A stretch of 64,000 bases of DNA, taken from Syngnathus acus (Eukaryota; Chordata; Actinopteri; Syngnathiformes; Syngnathidae). A program made the translations under genes and the position numbers. The notes under the pieces were generated by a model that did no database searches, had not been told where the DNA came from, and was given only the letters and a program-made list of their open reading frames with translations. This document shows, piece after piece, positions 1 to 13,413 of the stretch (the first letter of the stretch is position 1; the number at the start of each line of letters is the position of its first letter). The stretch is from contig NC_051101.1 of the NCBI RefSeq assembly GCF_901709675.1, positions 6,902,501 to 6,966,500 on the forward strand. The letters run 5' to 3'.

Positions 1-3000
1 TGAGATATCATATATATTTTGCTCATTGTTTCAAAAGAATATTTGGTAAATGTTGTAATTGCAGACAAATACTGTATGAAGACTGAGATGACATCACTAA
101 AATTGAGAATTAAATCCCAGTTAGTCAGGGACTGTCTCCTTAAAGCGCTTTTGCACTACGCCAGCCACCAACTGCGCAACAGATGTGACTGGCTTCATAG
201 ACAAAGGACTTCAGTCCCTCTTTATTCCAGTCCAAAAAGTCATGCATTCTGAGCCCCAAGTTCCTCCTGATTTTGCACTATTCTATATGTGAATGTGCAA
301 TTCACTCTCTCTGCATGGCAACCTGCACCTTCATGTAAGGCAACAAGTAAAAGTGCTTTGTCCACAGTATGCAGGATATTCCAAGTTCTGCTGCCAAAAC
401 AATTACTACAGTATTTTGGTATTACAGTTCCCCATAACAATTAAACACAAATATCAAATAACTCAACCTTACTACATTATCTACATTTTGTCTCCCAGTA
501 ACATCTTGGTCACAGTGACGTGGGCAGAGACACTGCTGTTTCTATGGCGATAGACTGATTATAGGCTGTGGGACAGCAACCTCTCTTTATGGCCCAGATG
601 TTGGTGGAACTGACTTAAATGAGAACAGTATGTCAGGTCCTTATCCTGAGACATTTCAGACAGGCAATTTAGCAGTTATTGGTGCTCCATATGTAGATGG
701 AAAAGCATCACTGAATACGATGCTAATGATTTGTTTTAGCATGTAGAAGATTGACGGGTAAGTCTGTCATGAGCTGCTTGGTCATCAGTGGTAACTTAGA
801 TGGTAAATTTCCATCCATTGCTTTAAAAGACATCATCGTAAAGTGATTGACTAAAGACAGCATTGGTGCTGTTTGCCAAAATCCCAAACACAGAAAAACA
901 AAAATGAATTGGTGCACGTTTTTACACCGGGCGTATTGTATTTGTTGGTTGTCAGAGAATGAGACATGATCAAGACCTTAAAAGTGTGGTCTGGAGATAC
1001 AGGCCAGTCTTAAGTGTGACAACACTAAGATTTACTGGGATTTATTTTTGATGGTTGCCCAAACTGAGTGAGTTTTTATTTTTTGACTAAAGTCCCTAAT
1101 TTACTGGAGAATAATTGGTGACATCACATCACAGCAAATAACTGCCCCATCCAATGGATGTTAAATAGCAAGCTGGCTATTTTTGCTGCTTTGAAAGACC
1201 AACTGATTACATCCATTAAAATGCCCAATACTCTTCCACGCACAAAATGGCACATGAAACAGATTGGCGTGCACAAAGGCTGTTTTTTTCCCAGGTGCTA
1301 GTGCTGAGAGAAAAATGATAGAAAATGGACTTTACTCATTGTTAGAAATAATTCGAAAAGAGGGTAAAAGCTATTGCACTCCCCTTTCTTTGAATGCAAG
1401 CCTTATTTATTGTGAATTAAATTGAAGTGGAACACAAAAAAACAGGAAGAGTCTGAGTTTGAAAAGTGGAGACGCAAAAGAGGGCAGGCAGAAACGCTAG
1501 ATAAAGCTTTGAGAGGCTTAGAGAGGAAGAGAGCAGAATGAGGAGGAAGCATGGAGGCAGAGAAAGTAGTCAGGGGGGGTGCGGAATCAGAACAGAGAGA
1601 GATGCTCTGATAAGTATTGCGGGGAGGAAGTGGGGCTGTCAAGATAAAGACAAACTCAGACAGCGGGAGAAGGAGATTAGAGGCAAGTTTTGACATTTCG
1701 AAGAACGATGAAGGTGGGAGGGACAGCAAATAGACTGAGCAATGGGAAGAAGAAAGACAGAGGAGCAAAGGAAGTCGTTTTTTCAGCGTACAGACCCAGA
1801 GGAAGTGCCGTTGGCTTTAACCGTAGTAGTAGCGTTGGCCGCTATGGAGAGCCAGGTCACTCTGGCTTTCCTTTTCTCACAAGCCAAAGCATGTCAGATA
1901 AATCTGACACAACAATAAAAGAATAAAAGTTTGCATATTTTGACATTTTCCTCAGCAGTCATTCATTTTTCCTACTTTGAATGCCATTTAAGACAGAAAG
2001 GCATTGATAGTGTAAGAGAAAATATCACATAGCACAAATGTGGGCAGATTGCTGTGACATTTGAAGAACAGATAACTGGTAACGTCTTTCTTTAGTGCAC
2101 ATCAATGAGGCAACAGAGGCTCACTCCACTGGCTAATTTCTAAAACGGCAGCACGCACGCAAGCTGCATTGGGGTCGACTGTGGTCAATCTTTCCGGCAT
2201 GCTTACAGTATGCTTGTCCTGCAACTCTACCGTTGTCCTTGGGAGTCTGGCTGCAGACCAATCTGGATAGTCTGGCCCTGATTATGTTCTGTTTGTCAGC
2301 AGCTGCACACTATGGGTGTGAGCGTGCTTTTATCACACATACAACAAGCCAATCCAAGTATTGAACGTTAATACAACATCCCAAACCAAACGAATTTCCT
2401 GAAGCTGTGGAATTACCTGTCTGTAGGAACGACGCATTTTGCCTTTACCATAGTATTTCTTTTCTCTCCGTTATTTTACTTAAGCCAAGCTGCTTCAACT
2501 CCCGTGAAGTGTTCTGCTGTTCATCAAGGGAGGCGCACTTTATTATTTGAAATCCAATCACTGTTTCTGATTCAAAAGATTTATTTTCCCTCTGTTATTT
2601 GTTTACACAAGGAGGTGGGAGTTCAAATTGTTTTGCCATCTTGGGTTGTTGAACAAACCATTCTTGTTCTTTTCTATAAAAACGCAGCAGAAAGTCCCAT
2701 TTCATTGTTCGTTGAATAATGGAGTGAGGCCCTTGCTTTTTGATGAAGTGTCACTAGATTTTGACAAATTGTCAAGGCTATTAAATGTATTATGTTATCT
2801 TCAGACAGAACGGCCCCACGCTGCTGGTAGAAGTTTGTTTGACTTTATAAAAAATAATCAGGTGAGGACAGGGCATTGTAAGATTTTTTTTTTTCTATGC
2901 AGTACAAGACAGTTCTGTGATGTTGTAATGTGTTTTTGTCAAATTAAAAAAAATCCCACAGGGATCCATTATGATTACGGGGATTTTTGTCAGCAGTGCA

Positions 3001-5297
3001 CCACAGAATTTGCATGTCGCAGAGTGTTCCTGCTTACATTTTACTTGGCAAATGGACTCCAAATTTAATTATTGACGAGATTGCTGACATTGTTTTCCAA
3101 ATTTTCGGGGGCGCTGCGTCTTCACTGGTCTTTATCCACGCTGTGTGCAGGCGGCGTGGCACTCTAGGCGACACAGAGAAGAAAACGCAGCACCTGCATT
3201 CTCCGTATTACACTCCTCACAGTCGTACTGGCTTGATCAGCACTTACGTCAGACAGGAATGGTAAAAAGTGGTCTTGAGACTGGTTTCCAGACCAAGATC
3301 AATTTCGAGAACTACAACACTACGATAACCTACTTTGGGGTAGATTCAGGCTGCATCGTTCACATGGACAGTATAAATCAATAAGTACAAAACAAAATTA
3401 CTCATCACCTGCATTGATGTGTGCAAATAATCAGACAAATATGTACAAAAAGTGAATTTACTGTCTAAATAATCTGGATCACTTAATTGATGTCCATTCA
3501 TAGGCACAACATAAACTGCATCTAATAAAGTAATGAGTTTCTAATACTATACATTTGTGTGAGGTAAAGAGCAAACAGGAGTGGAGCTTGCATGCTGTGA
3601 CTTGTCCTGCCCAAATCCAGAAAGCAGTCAGGGACTCTGTGGCCTCTCAGCAGTGCAGCATGACACAGCAACTAACCCAACTACCAAACAGACACGCTCA
3701 TCCCCAACCTGCCGTGTGCCTTTTCAACTAAAAGTAAGATAGCGTGTAAAATATCCAAAAGGTAGAGGGGCAAAAACAGGATGAACAATGTTAGGATAAA
3801 AGAGCGAGAAAAACAGAGATGCAGATGAACAGACACAAATTTGATAGTGGAAGTACATTGCGTGATTTGTTCTCCAGAGTGCTAGTGGTGCTAGCTGAGT
3901 GTTTTTGGAAACTAGGTCATTGTTCCTCCCACTCATTCTGTCTGATCCGGCACATGGATTTTTTTTTTTATGCGCAACCCTCTTGTCCAGTCTGTTAGGG
4001 CAAATGAAAAAGTAAAAAGTGCGTATTGAAAATAAAGCAATGTAACACGTGACTGCGTGGCAACGCTCTTGTACATTCAAAAACAGACAGATGCCCATTT
4101 TGACACCACACACACACACACACAGATTGGGGTGAGTTGAGTTCTGCTTCATGTTGTTCAGTGTCTCCAGAAATGATCTTGCCTGCTAGCCACATGCTGA
4201 CACTTCAACTTTTAAATATTCAGCCTATTGACCAGACTCTGAATTATCACTAACAATACCAAAAGAGAAGCAAGGAAAGAAAAGAGCTGTGCAGGGAATG
4301 AATAGCCAGAAAAGAGCGGAAAGCAGCAAAAGCAAGAGAGGATGTGGAGAACGTCGGAGTTGAGGGCAGGAAATGAGGCAAAGAAAGGAATTGAGGAAAT
4401 GGGGGAGTTTGTCCAATGAAAACCAATCAGGAATCTGAGACAATAAGGAAACATTTTATGTCTTAGCATTCTTAGGGAGATGAGGGTGTAGTCTTTTGAG
4501 TTCCCCAAAACTTCATTTTGCACTCTGCAAAAGCTCTTATAAAGTATGTCTACATCACTGAGATTGAATATATTGGGAGGTTATGTTATCCTGTTTGTAG
4601 CTTGCACTTGTGCACCCACTGAAGCAAATCTGAAGATGCCTATTTGTTGGATTTAACTATCAGATAGAAGGCAATAACGCCAAATGCATTTATTTTGACA
4701 CTGAAAGCTGCAACATTCAACTCGGTGACCTTAGTACATGAGCTGATGGGCTCACTGATTTAGACTTATTCATTGGTTTGTCTGCTCTGCAATTTCCACT
4801 TCTTTTGATTTCTTTTTCATATTGAGGGAGTCCTTTTGAATTTTGCACACATTGATCAAGTGCAATTCATCGTTGATGCATCTGACAAAGTTAGTACCAT
4901 TTCATTGAAAAAGAGCGAAGAGAAAGAAGAGTTTATCACAATTGACTTTGAGGACTGACACCCTGGAATGGTCACCAGCCAATCGCAAACTGACAAGCAT
5001 AAATACAAATTTCCTTTGGAAATGGCTTTTATTCTGCAAGTCCACTGCATGCCTGCTGATAAAGTGTCTTTATGGTGGTCTCTCCACACTAACCCGGACC
5101 TGCACTAGCCTATTCCACCCTGTCCCGCTGAGTTGGGAGAAAGGAAATAAAAACCTCCACGACACTGCGCTGCAGAGGGGAGAGAGATTTATTACCTGAC
5201 CCGTGCTGCCTACTGGGACACTATTGACTCCGCTGGCCCTGTGATGCTCCGACGCACAGACGCACATAAGCAGATGGATGGCTGAGTGGGGGGAAAC
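1..5297. other. Non-coding region upstream of ldlrad4, part 1
   Basis: I see no exon with family similarity here; the open frames are short and of low complexity. It contains a (CA)n run near 4108-4125, a purine-rich stretch at 1430-1800, and at about 4949-5000 a fragment matching the body of a common fish interspersed repeat (a 'gacaccctggaatggtcacc' type segment). If an LDLa-containing long form of ldlrad4 starts further left, this stretch is intron; otherwise it is intergenic. Confidence 0.5.
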
Positions 5298-5747
5298 AGT
5301 AAAGTAAAATAAAGAGGTGAAAAAGAACACATTAAATAAGATGAAAGGTGTACACAAATAAAAAGTAAATAAAATGTTTTGTTTTAAAATAAAAGGAAGA
5401 AAATAACAGTAAAATATTGTTTCAATGTTACAACTTTACAACATAGACACATTTTATTTCCATGCTTAGAAATTGTTTAATAGTATAATGTACTATAACA
5501 TAAATGAATAAATAACTAAAGTAAAGTAAAATAAAGAGGTGAAAAAGAACACATTAAATAAGATGAAAGGTGTACACAAATAAAAAGTAAATAAAATGTT
5601 TTGTTTTAAAATAAAAGGAAGAAAATAACAGTAAAATATTGTTTCAATGTTACAACTTTACAACATAGACACATTTTATTTCCATGCTTAGAAATTGTTT
5701 AATAGTATAATAGTATAATGTACTATAACATAAATGAATAAATAACT
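5298..5747. repeat. Tandem duplication, unit about 220 bp, two copies
   Basis: The AT-rich unit at 5298-5517 is repeated almost without change at 5520-5747 (offset 222 bp). The second copy carries an extra 8-bp 'tagtataa' step near its 3' end. No coding potential. The near identity suggests a recent duplication or an assembly artefact. Confidence 0.9.
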
Positions 5748-5790
5748 CGTATTAAAAGAACAATATAATATATCCTGATTCATAATTATA

Positions 5791-5962
<172 letters not shown>

Positions 5963-8325
5963 GTATGTCACAACAATGAAGCAGATAAGGTAGAAGTTGA
6001 AAGATACATCTCCACACACACCTTAATGTCCTGGAGAGGCGGGAAAATGGAGATGAAAAAAAGTGTGCACCACAGATGCCATACACATGCACACTAACAC
6101 TCACTAATCTGTCATGCCAACAAAGGAAGGCAAGCTTGGGCTGCATTTGCATGACAAACTGGCCCTGCTAGGTTGATTGAAGACAAAACAATTTTAGAAG
6201 ACAGGCTGACTGTGTGGTATGGTGCCTACCACCTCCGGGTGGGCCTCATGACCACCAATTGGAGTGTTTTTTTGTGCGTGTGTGTGTGTCTTTGTGTGTC
6301 TCATTGATCTGCTTGTGAGTGTAAATGCGCATAGCATTCTGAAACATGAGGTGGTCGGGGGATATGGGATTTAGTTTGATGGCAGGGAAACTGAATTCAT
6401 GGGATTAGAGTGTGTCATGCTGCAGCTGCGTTTGTGTGAGCGTATGAAGTTTAAAGATATGGGCTCCTTCAGAAAATGGAGAGCAGAAATGCATGTCAAA
6501 GCTTGCATGTATAGAGCACAGTTTGGCTATGTTGGAGCATGTACCGTCTCACCCACTAGAGTGCGAAATGGAGGAAAATACCTTGGAGACGAATAAAGGG
6601 ATAGAAAAGTAGGCTGGTTTACTTTGGACATAAAAGTAGGTACTAGAAGAACAACTGGCAGTGTCCTATAAAAACAATGGGAAGACTAGTGATTTATATG
6701 TATGACTGGCATGGTGTTTCGTAATTCCTGCTCATATTTGCTAAAATCACAAGCTACTAACCTCTTAACGGGTTCAGTTATATTTTAACAAAGGTCCTCT
6801 TATTTGGCAGCAGATTGACAATTTTTGCACCCATTGAATTTGGGAGTGTTTTGTCAGCTGCTTGAATTTTCTTCAAGGATGTCAGAATAGTTTCGCAAAT
6901 GTGCTGTTTGGATGGAAACTGTCTCCCACTCTCATGCTAGATCTTGGCTGGAAGATTGGCCAAAGATTCCAGACTGTGTTAAGGTCAGGAGAGAACCATG
7001 AGTTGCCAAATATTGCCAATTATTGCTTATGTGCGCTTACTTAAGGTCTCTCATAATTAGCAATCATAGTTTTGTTTGGTGTTGTCCGCATTGTGGTTGC
7101 TGTAACTTTTTAATTAACACGAGATAATTTTACGTCATCCCGCAGTAACACAATATGCAGCGGTTTATCGTTACTTGCAAACATGAATTCATTTAGGATG
7201 CTGCACTGAACATTAGCTTTAGTTGGTGGAAAACGTATTAAACAAACTTTAATAACTTAGTAATATAATGTAGCCTTTTACCGAGTATAATGGGCAAAGC
7301 ATCATTACAAACAAGAATGATACTCAAACTGATTTTGTCTTGTGTGTGTATAATTGTGTTTTCAAAAATGCTCCCATTAGTCATTGCAGAGGCATAATGA
7401 TTTCATCAGGCTCCGGATGTATTAAAATGAGAAGGATAAAATGAGAATGGTGAATATCAAAACAGCTTCAGGGTTTTTTTCTGCTAGTGACAAATCCCTA
7501 TGACTTGACTTCTACTACAGTACATTTGCGTATGTGTTTGTGCGAGTCTCATTAGTACTAGGTTAAGGGGGGTTAGTCATCGCAATGGCAGGTTCATTAA
7601 ATATCTCAAAGCCCACCGTGGACATGGCAGGGTTGGAAACCCCTACTGTTCATGTAATTAATGTGCCTACTTCATGCCCATGTTAGGCGCCTCTGTGGAC
7701 GAGAGTATGTGTGTATGCGCTTCGCATTACCAGAATGAATGTGTTGGTTAATGAGTTGTGTGTGTGTCTGTGTGTGTGTGTGTGAGTGTACACATGGTAC
7801 GTGCGTGCGTGCATGCGTTTAAGCCTGGGTGGTAGATTTTTCTACACAGTTAGGGGACAAGGAACTGTGACTGGGGTGAGCCTCCCTACTGGGTGAGAAA
7901 AAGAGGGGAGAGATTAATGAGCGATGAAGATGATGATGACTAAAAGGGGTGCTGAGATTCTTCCAAAGGACTCCTTTCATGATTAATAATGAACATGTTT
8001 ATCTCATTCTGCCAGATCTGTCCATCAAAACAAGTTTTTCTTTGTTATTTTGGAGATTATTGAGATGGATTTTTAAGGCTGGTATGGAAGATTTGGGTGA
8101 ACTGGTTTATAGGTGCGCAGTGAACGGATCATGTCACAGTTCAATTTATGTTTACATAATTAAAAGCGAAACCAAATTAATTTAATTGTTGAACAAAAAA
8201 AGAAATTAGTACTGTGTGCGAATCTGTAACGGGATATCAAAATGTATGGTGGATGTAAAGTTGATCACTGCTTTTGTTCTTCAGAGCGTGAACACATTGC
8301 TAGCATCTCCAGGAAGGATGAATTC
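5963..8325. other. Non-coding, no recognised gene
   Basis: No supported exon. It contains GT-rich stretches at 6268-6300 and 7757-7785 and otherwise unremarkable AT-rich sequence. Confidence 0.5.
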
Positions 8326-8530
8326 CTGTTATTGAAGACATTTTGCAGGAGAACTTAAGACCATTTGTTTGTCGATTGAAGGATGATGTAACAATGTCTC
8401 GAAAAAGCTTAGGAGTGGGCCACCTAGACATCAACCCAATTGAAATGCTTTTGCGTATCCTCAAGAGAACGATTTAGACATCAGAAGAATATTGCTCATC
8501 TGAAACGCTTTTCATAAGCCCTTTTGCAAT
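8326..8530 (+). pseudogene. Tc1/mariner transposase relic
   Basis: Conceptual translation from 8433 gives LDINPIEMLL followed by RILKRTI and a stop at 8475. This matches the conserved D-L-N-P-I-E block before the last catalytic acidic residue of Tc1-like transposases. Downstream nucleotides keep the 'aatattgct..ctgaaac' pattern of the C-terminal region. Upstream, 'ccatttgtttgtcgattgaag' looks like a deleted middle portion. It is degenerate, with stops and deletions, and no terminal inverted repeats were found. It is not functional. Confidence 0.65.
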
Positions 8531-9924
8531 CTTATCAAAGCTGATTTTAGTGCCATCTTAACACCAATATTAGGTGTGAAGCGTAGCTCGGTTGAACTAA
8601 CTACCAATTCAAAGCGTGTTCAATGACAACGATTTCATCTCTGTTGAAAAGTATTCCCAGCTGACTGCATGTCCTGCGAACGGAACGATACAAAATATAA
8701 CGTATTGCTTGAAAGATGTGCCGGATGGTTAGCTCAGCTAAAGGCTAACCATATTTGCTTCATGGATAATAAAATGGAATTACTTTTGGTTATATGAATA
8801 GATGACAGCCATGATAACTATTCAAATTTGTCCAATCCTTGTTGTTAATTGTGCTTGTCTATACATTTCAATCCCTGCAAATGAAATAGAGCAGCCAAAT
8901 ATAGGTAGCGTCTTGGTTCTTTGCCGTTATTGAGTGACTGGATGACTTCCCTGTTGTCCTTTGTAGGCTATAACTACTGTAAAGAGAAGCTGGAGGGAGG
9001 CCGGGTCCCTGCCAGGGACCCTCGCTGGCCTGGTACAAGCTGTCAGATTCCCGTTTGTGCTGCAGAGCCGTAGGATGCAAAGAGGCAGGCAGTAGGGAAT
9101 GCTGGCTCGGCCGAGACTAGCTGTCAGGGGCAATGTTGTTTATAAACTGTATGCTGCGCGAGCCACCCTGGAAGCTGACAAAGCTATGTGGTATGGCATG
9201 TGTTTGAGATCCACGCATTTCGCTAAGGGGTCCAAAGGAAGCGGCTGTGTTAGTGTAGCTTGCTCATTCCTTCTAACCTGAATTTTTCAAAGTTCTGCCA
9301 GGGTGGTAGCGGGTTAGTTGTGCTGCAACATGTTCCCGCTAACATCCATCTGTCATTCCAAGCACCGAGCCCAGCATCTCTCACCTAATGCAATGTTTTT
9401 ATTATATGCCTCAATATGGACGTTATAGCACTTAGTGTGATATGACCAGACCTGCAGAGAAGAGGATTTCTTAGAATGTTTGGATTTGTTCAACTTGTTC
9501 ATAATGAGCATCCATCTGTTCTGAACCTGCTGCCCTCACTGGCTGTAGCTTATTTTATGACATTCGTAGATTGATGTAAGAGAGATTACATTAACACGCA
9601 GAGAGAATCTTTGTTAGGATAAAAATCATTTGACTTGGAAAAAAGAACAGCAGTCAAACAAATCCGAATTGTGCTTGAATGTTCCCAATGGCCACGGCAG
9701 GCCAACGTAGACAAAACGAAAGACAGGACAACAGACGGGATTGGCCCAATGCCATGAATGCCCTGTGAAATTTTTTAACGGTCCGAATCTAAAAATGATT
9801 TGCCAGTGTTGCCATGGTGCTGATAGTCAAAGGACATTAAGGCACCCAAAGTTGACATCATAACTTGTGGCACTGGAAACTGTTTGTAACTTGTTTTGTT
9901 ATAAACCCATCCTGTAAAATCCAT
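8531..9924. other. Non-coding, no recognised gene
   Basis: I see no supported gene, RNA or recognisable repeat in this stretch. Confidence 0.4.
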
Positions 9925-10375
9925 CCATCATCTGAACCGCTTTTCCTCACAAGGGTAAGTTGGAACCTATTCCAGTTGACTTCGAGCAGTACGCGAGGGA
10001 TACCTTGAACTGGGTGTCAGCCAATTGCAGGGATCACATAGGTGTCAAACTCAAGGCCCGGGGGCCAGATACGGCCCGCCACATCATTTTATGTGGCCCG
10101 CGAAGACAAATTGTGCATCAAATTCGTGTGTCCTTACTAGAAGTGCAAATTGTCTTCACTTTTAATAATATCTTTTTTTTTAATATTTGACCAGTTTTTA
10201 CTCGTCTGATTTGAAAACGAGTTATTTGTCAGTTTGTTTTGTAGCTTTTACTGTATATAATATGAGGTGCTCACACATTGATTTGGGTTGACAGTCATAA
10301 TGGCCGTCCGAAAGAAGCTATGACTAAAACGAGTTTGACACCCCTGACATCGATCAACAACCATTCACATTTGGA
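9925..10375 (+). mobile_element. Interspersed repeat split by a nested hAT-like element
   Basis: The left part (9925-10036) reads 'atccatccatcatctgaacc', then 'cctcacaagggtaagttgga', and ends in 'cagccaattgcagggatca', the body of a common fish repeat. The same repeat appears to resume at about 10353 with 'caacaaccattcacat'. Between them is a separate non-autonomous element (10037-10346). The host fragment is old and incomplete. Confidence 0.6.
10037..10346. mobile_element. Non-autonomous hAT-like element with inverted ends
   Basis: The left end 'aggtgtcaaactc' (10040-10052) is mirrored by the right end 'gagtttgacacccct' (10331-10345), giving terminal inverted repeats of about 13-16 bp. The interior has the 'ggcccgggggcc' and 'atgtggcccgcg' segments typical of a very common vertebrate or fish hAT-derived repeat. 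It is about 310 bp with no transposase. An exact 8-bp target duplication could not be matched on both sides. Confidence 0.65.
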
Positions 10376-13340
10376 GCGCTCAATCAGCATGTTTTTCTAA
10401 TGTGGGAGGCTTAACAATTTCATGGTTATTTTTGTGTGATTTCATACCAACAAATTGGCCGTGCAATATTTATTCTGCTAATACAGCCAACTAACAATGC
10501 AAACTTTTCTTGTTTGTACTGGAACAGTTTCCTCTGGTGGCTGTGCTTGCTGTAACATGATGCTACCACAATGCTTCACCATGATTAAGGTCCTAGCCTA
10601 GTCCTATAATTTTTTCAGGAAGTATAAGTTCATGCTTTTGTGAGACTTTTTATGTTTTGATTGGTCTTTTTTTATTATTTTTGAAGTTAAAGGCATTTTT
10701 AAATAGTGTAGAAAAATAGTACATGTGAATCCCTTGAGCTACTTTATTGTTGTTATAAGCCTCTTGGCAGTTTTGACTGAACCTTGTTTTATGGTAATTG
10801 CACCTTCGACTTGACCTTGTTCACAATAAATTGTGGCGTAGCAATGCTTTGGAAATTGTTTCCCAACTCTCTTCTTTAAAGAAACATTGACATATTTTGT
10901 GGTGTTTACAGACGGAAATCTTGTTTTAAAACACACCTTTAGCCTCTGGTTTTCAACCTTGGACGATTGTTTGTCCTTGTGTATTTTTATTGTTTCACTT
11001 GTATTGTCTCATGTGGTTATTTTCTGGTGTTTTATGTAATTTGTTATTGCACTCTACAGCCTTAAAGTCAACAGTGTTTGGAATCGATAGTCTTAAGACA
11101 ACTTGTCATCAAATGCTTTTTCATCAAATGCAAAATGAACTTTGCGGTTTCCATTTTTTTTTCTTTAATACTTAAGATTTGTCATTGCTCATTCACTAAG
11201 TAAGCACCAGTATAGCATTCGGATTTCAGGCTACACGGCTAGAAATGATTAAATCTTGTAAATGCCACAATTAAGTTTGCCAGGGCACAGGATGAATGGT
11301 GGTCATGAGACTTCACACTAATGTTATTTCTCTGAAGTTGCTTTCCAACAGATATGTCATCATATTGGTATTTTGTCTTTTAATGTGATTCAGGGTGTGA
11401 AGTCGTGTTGTGTACAGTGCTGCTGTGTTTGCTGTCTGCTGCGGTGAATGACCTAATGCTTTGTCATGTTTGCCTTACCGAGCCTCTGATTTTCTTTCTT
11501 TGAATCTCATCTATTGAACTTAATGAACGGTGAGTCATTAAGTCACTGCAATATGACAGGAAATTGTATTAGGTCATCTAAAGTTTTTTTTGTAGTGTAT
11601 AGCAGGGTCTTTATTAATTAATGGTGGTTTGTTCACTGACTACCTACATTTAACCTTGTGCAACCAATCATTTTTTACGTGATGCCTTTACTAGATACAT
11701 CCCCAAATAGCAGGTTTGTAACAAGGTTTTCCCGTATAAATTTTGAATTTGTGAATGTGTCTTTCAAGGCAAAAGGCTATGAAGTCCAACATGATTGCAT
11801 ACTACAATCTCATTAGTTTTGACATACACGGTTTTGTTAAAAAAAAAAAAGTGCGCTTGTCTGAGCACACGTGCATGTGCACTTGTAACTCTTGGGACGG
11901 AGTCTTAACAGCAGGAGGCTATAACCTACGCTGTCCACACTCTGTGATCACCACTGTTTATAGCTGCATAAAACTCAGTCTCGCGCACGCACACACAAAC
12001 ACACAGCACAGCAGACATCCTTGTTCCCTCTGTTTGTATCTCTTTTACCCTCACTTTTAAACACGCTCACACATTTATAGCCGCTGTCTGTCTCAGAAGC
12101 TGTGTAATTATTGCCGTCTGGTCCGGGGCTCTTATCAGTATTGTGACAGAAATGGCCGACAAATACACACACTGACACTTCATGATATACACATTTGCTG
12201 TCTCTGCCACCCTTTGTCTATTTTTTTTTTTTTGTTCTTGTCCTCATTATTTGTTGACTTTTCCAGTCTTGACCATGTTCTGTGTTTCCTATGAGGCAGT
12301 TAGGGTGAGGTGGTGAGTCAGAGCTCAACCTGCCAAGCCATGTGCCAATTCAGGAGATTGGCATTGAAGCCAGACATGAGCTCATCGGCCCAGCTGGGCA
12401 GACAGCCCATTACAATGCTCAGCAGGGCTCTACCACAGGGGTGCAAAGAGCTCCATACATGCTGATGCTCCACTCTCTCTCTCTGCGTTCGTTCCTCCCT
12501 TCCTTCCTATTTGTCATCGTGTCTTCTTTTCCCCTCTACCTCTGACTTTGTCTCTTTCTTGATGAGTTTTTCCATGTCCTTTAAACTCAAACCGATACAT
12601 GCTGCCACGCCTGCCAATCTCTTTTTTCATTCTCCTGCACGACTTCAGAAGAAGCTGAGGTGTCATTGCAGTGGTGCCTGCGGCAAAAAGAGAATGGGGG
12701 GGATGCTTTGTCCAATGAAAAGGTGGATGCAAGGTGTGTTTCTCTCGACTTGTTCTTGAGACCCACATATGTGCATCCTTTTGGGAATAAAACAAAATCA
12801 TTAGTCTAGGCTAGGCTGGTGTGCACGTGTGTGTGCTTGTCTGTGTGTACGCGTGTGCGCCCATGCGTGCGTGTGTGTTTGGGTGTATCAAACACACCTG
12901 TAGAGACAGGATATGATAGCCCTGTAGCCAGACAAGGGCAAGACACAGCAAATATCATGTGGCATGCCAGATGTTTTTATTGAACGTGACTCCCTGGTCT
13001 GCAATCGAACTGACTGGAGAGGCTTGTATTTTCCTCTGCCCTCTGCTGAAGACGTTGAGCTAACAGTTCAAGCTTCAACATTTTGTTTGGCTCTGCTCAT
13101 TCTGGTCTCTGCAGCTGTTCAGCTTTGTCAGCCAGGAGATGGATAGAGGTTAATTCATGAATATCATAAGGAGAGGTGACTCTGCATTTAGGGCAATGGC
13201 GAAAAGACCCATCATACTGCGGTGTTTTATCACTCTTGCTAATATATATTTTGCATTTAATGATTGCGCCTGGGCATTGCAAATCCACTTGCCATTAGAT
13301 ATTATTGTGATAGCCAACATTAGTGATTGTGCAAGTGATT
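10376..13340. other. Non-coding, no recognised gene
   Basis: No supported exon. At 10500-10600 a stretch ('catgatgctaccacaatgct', 'tcaccatg') resembles a fragment of an old DNA transposon. GT-rich microsatellite sequence lies at 12818-12890. Confidence 0.4.
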
Positions 13341-13413
13341 TTGATCCGCTTCTGTGCCAATTATTTGTTCAAGTACCACCTCGAAGGACTATTTAGGTCT
13401 TTGATAACCTACT
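13341..13413 (+). repeat. Dispersed direct repeat, copy 1
   Basis: Seventy-odd bases from 'ttgatccgcttctgtgcc' to 'ttgataacctactg' recur about 1.7 kb downstream at 15034-15107 with roughly 90% identity. No coding frame is shared. The family is unrecognised. Confidence 0.8.

Noticed and set aside
2628-3265. Overlapping open frames of 90-146 codons on the plus strand
   Set aside because: No domain, no conserved motif, interrupted by poly(T) and poly(A) tracts, and no splice-bounded structure; likely chance.
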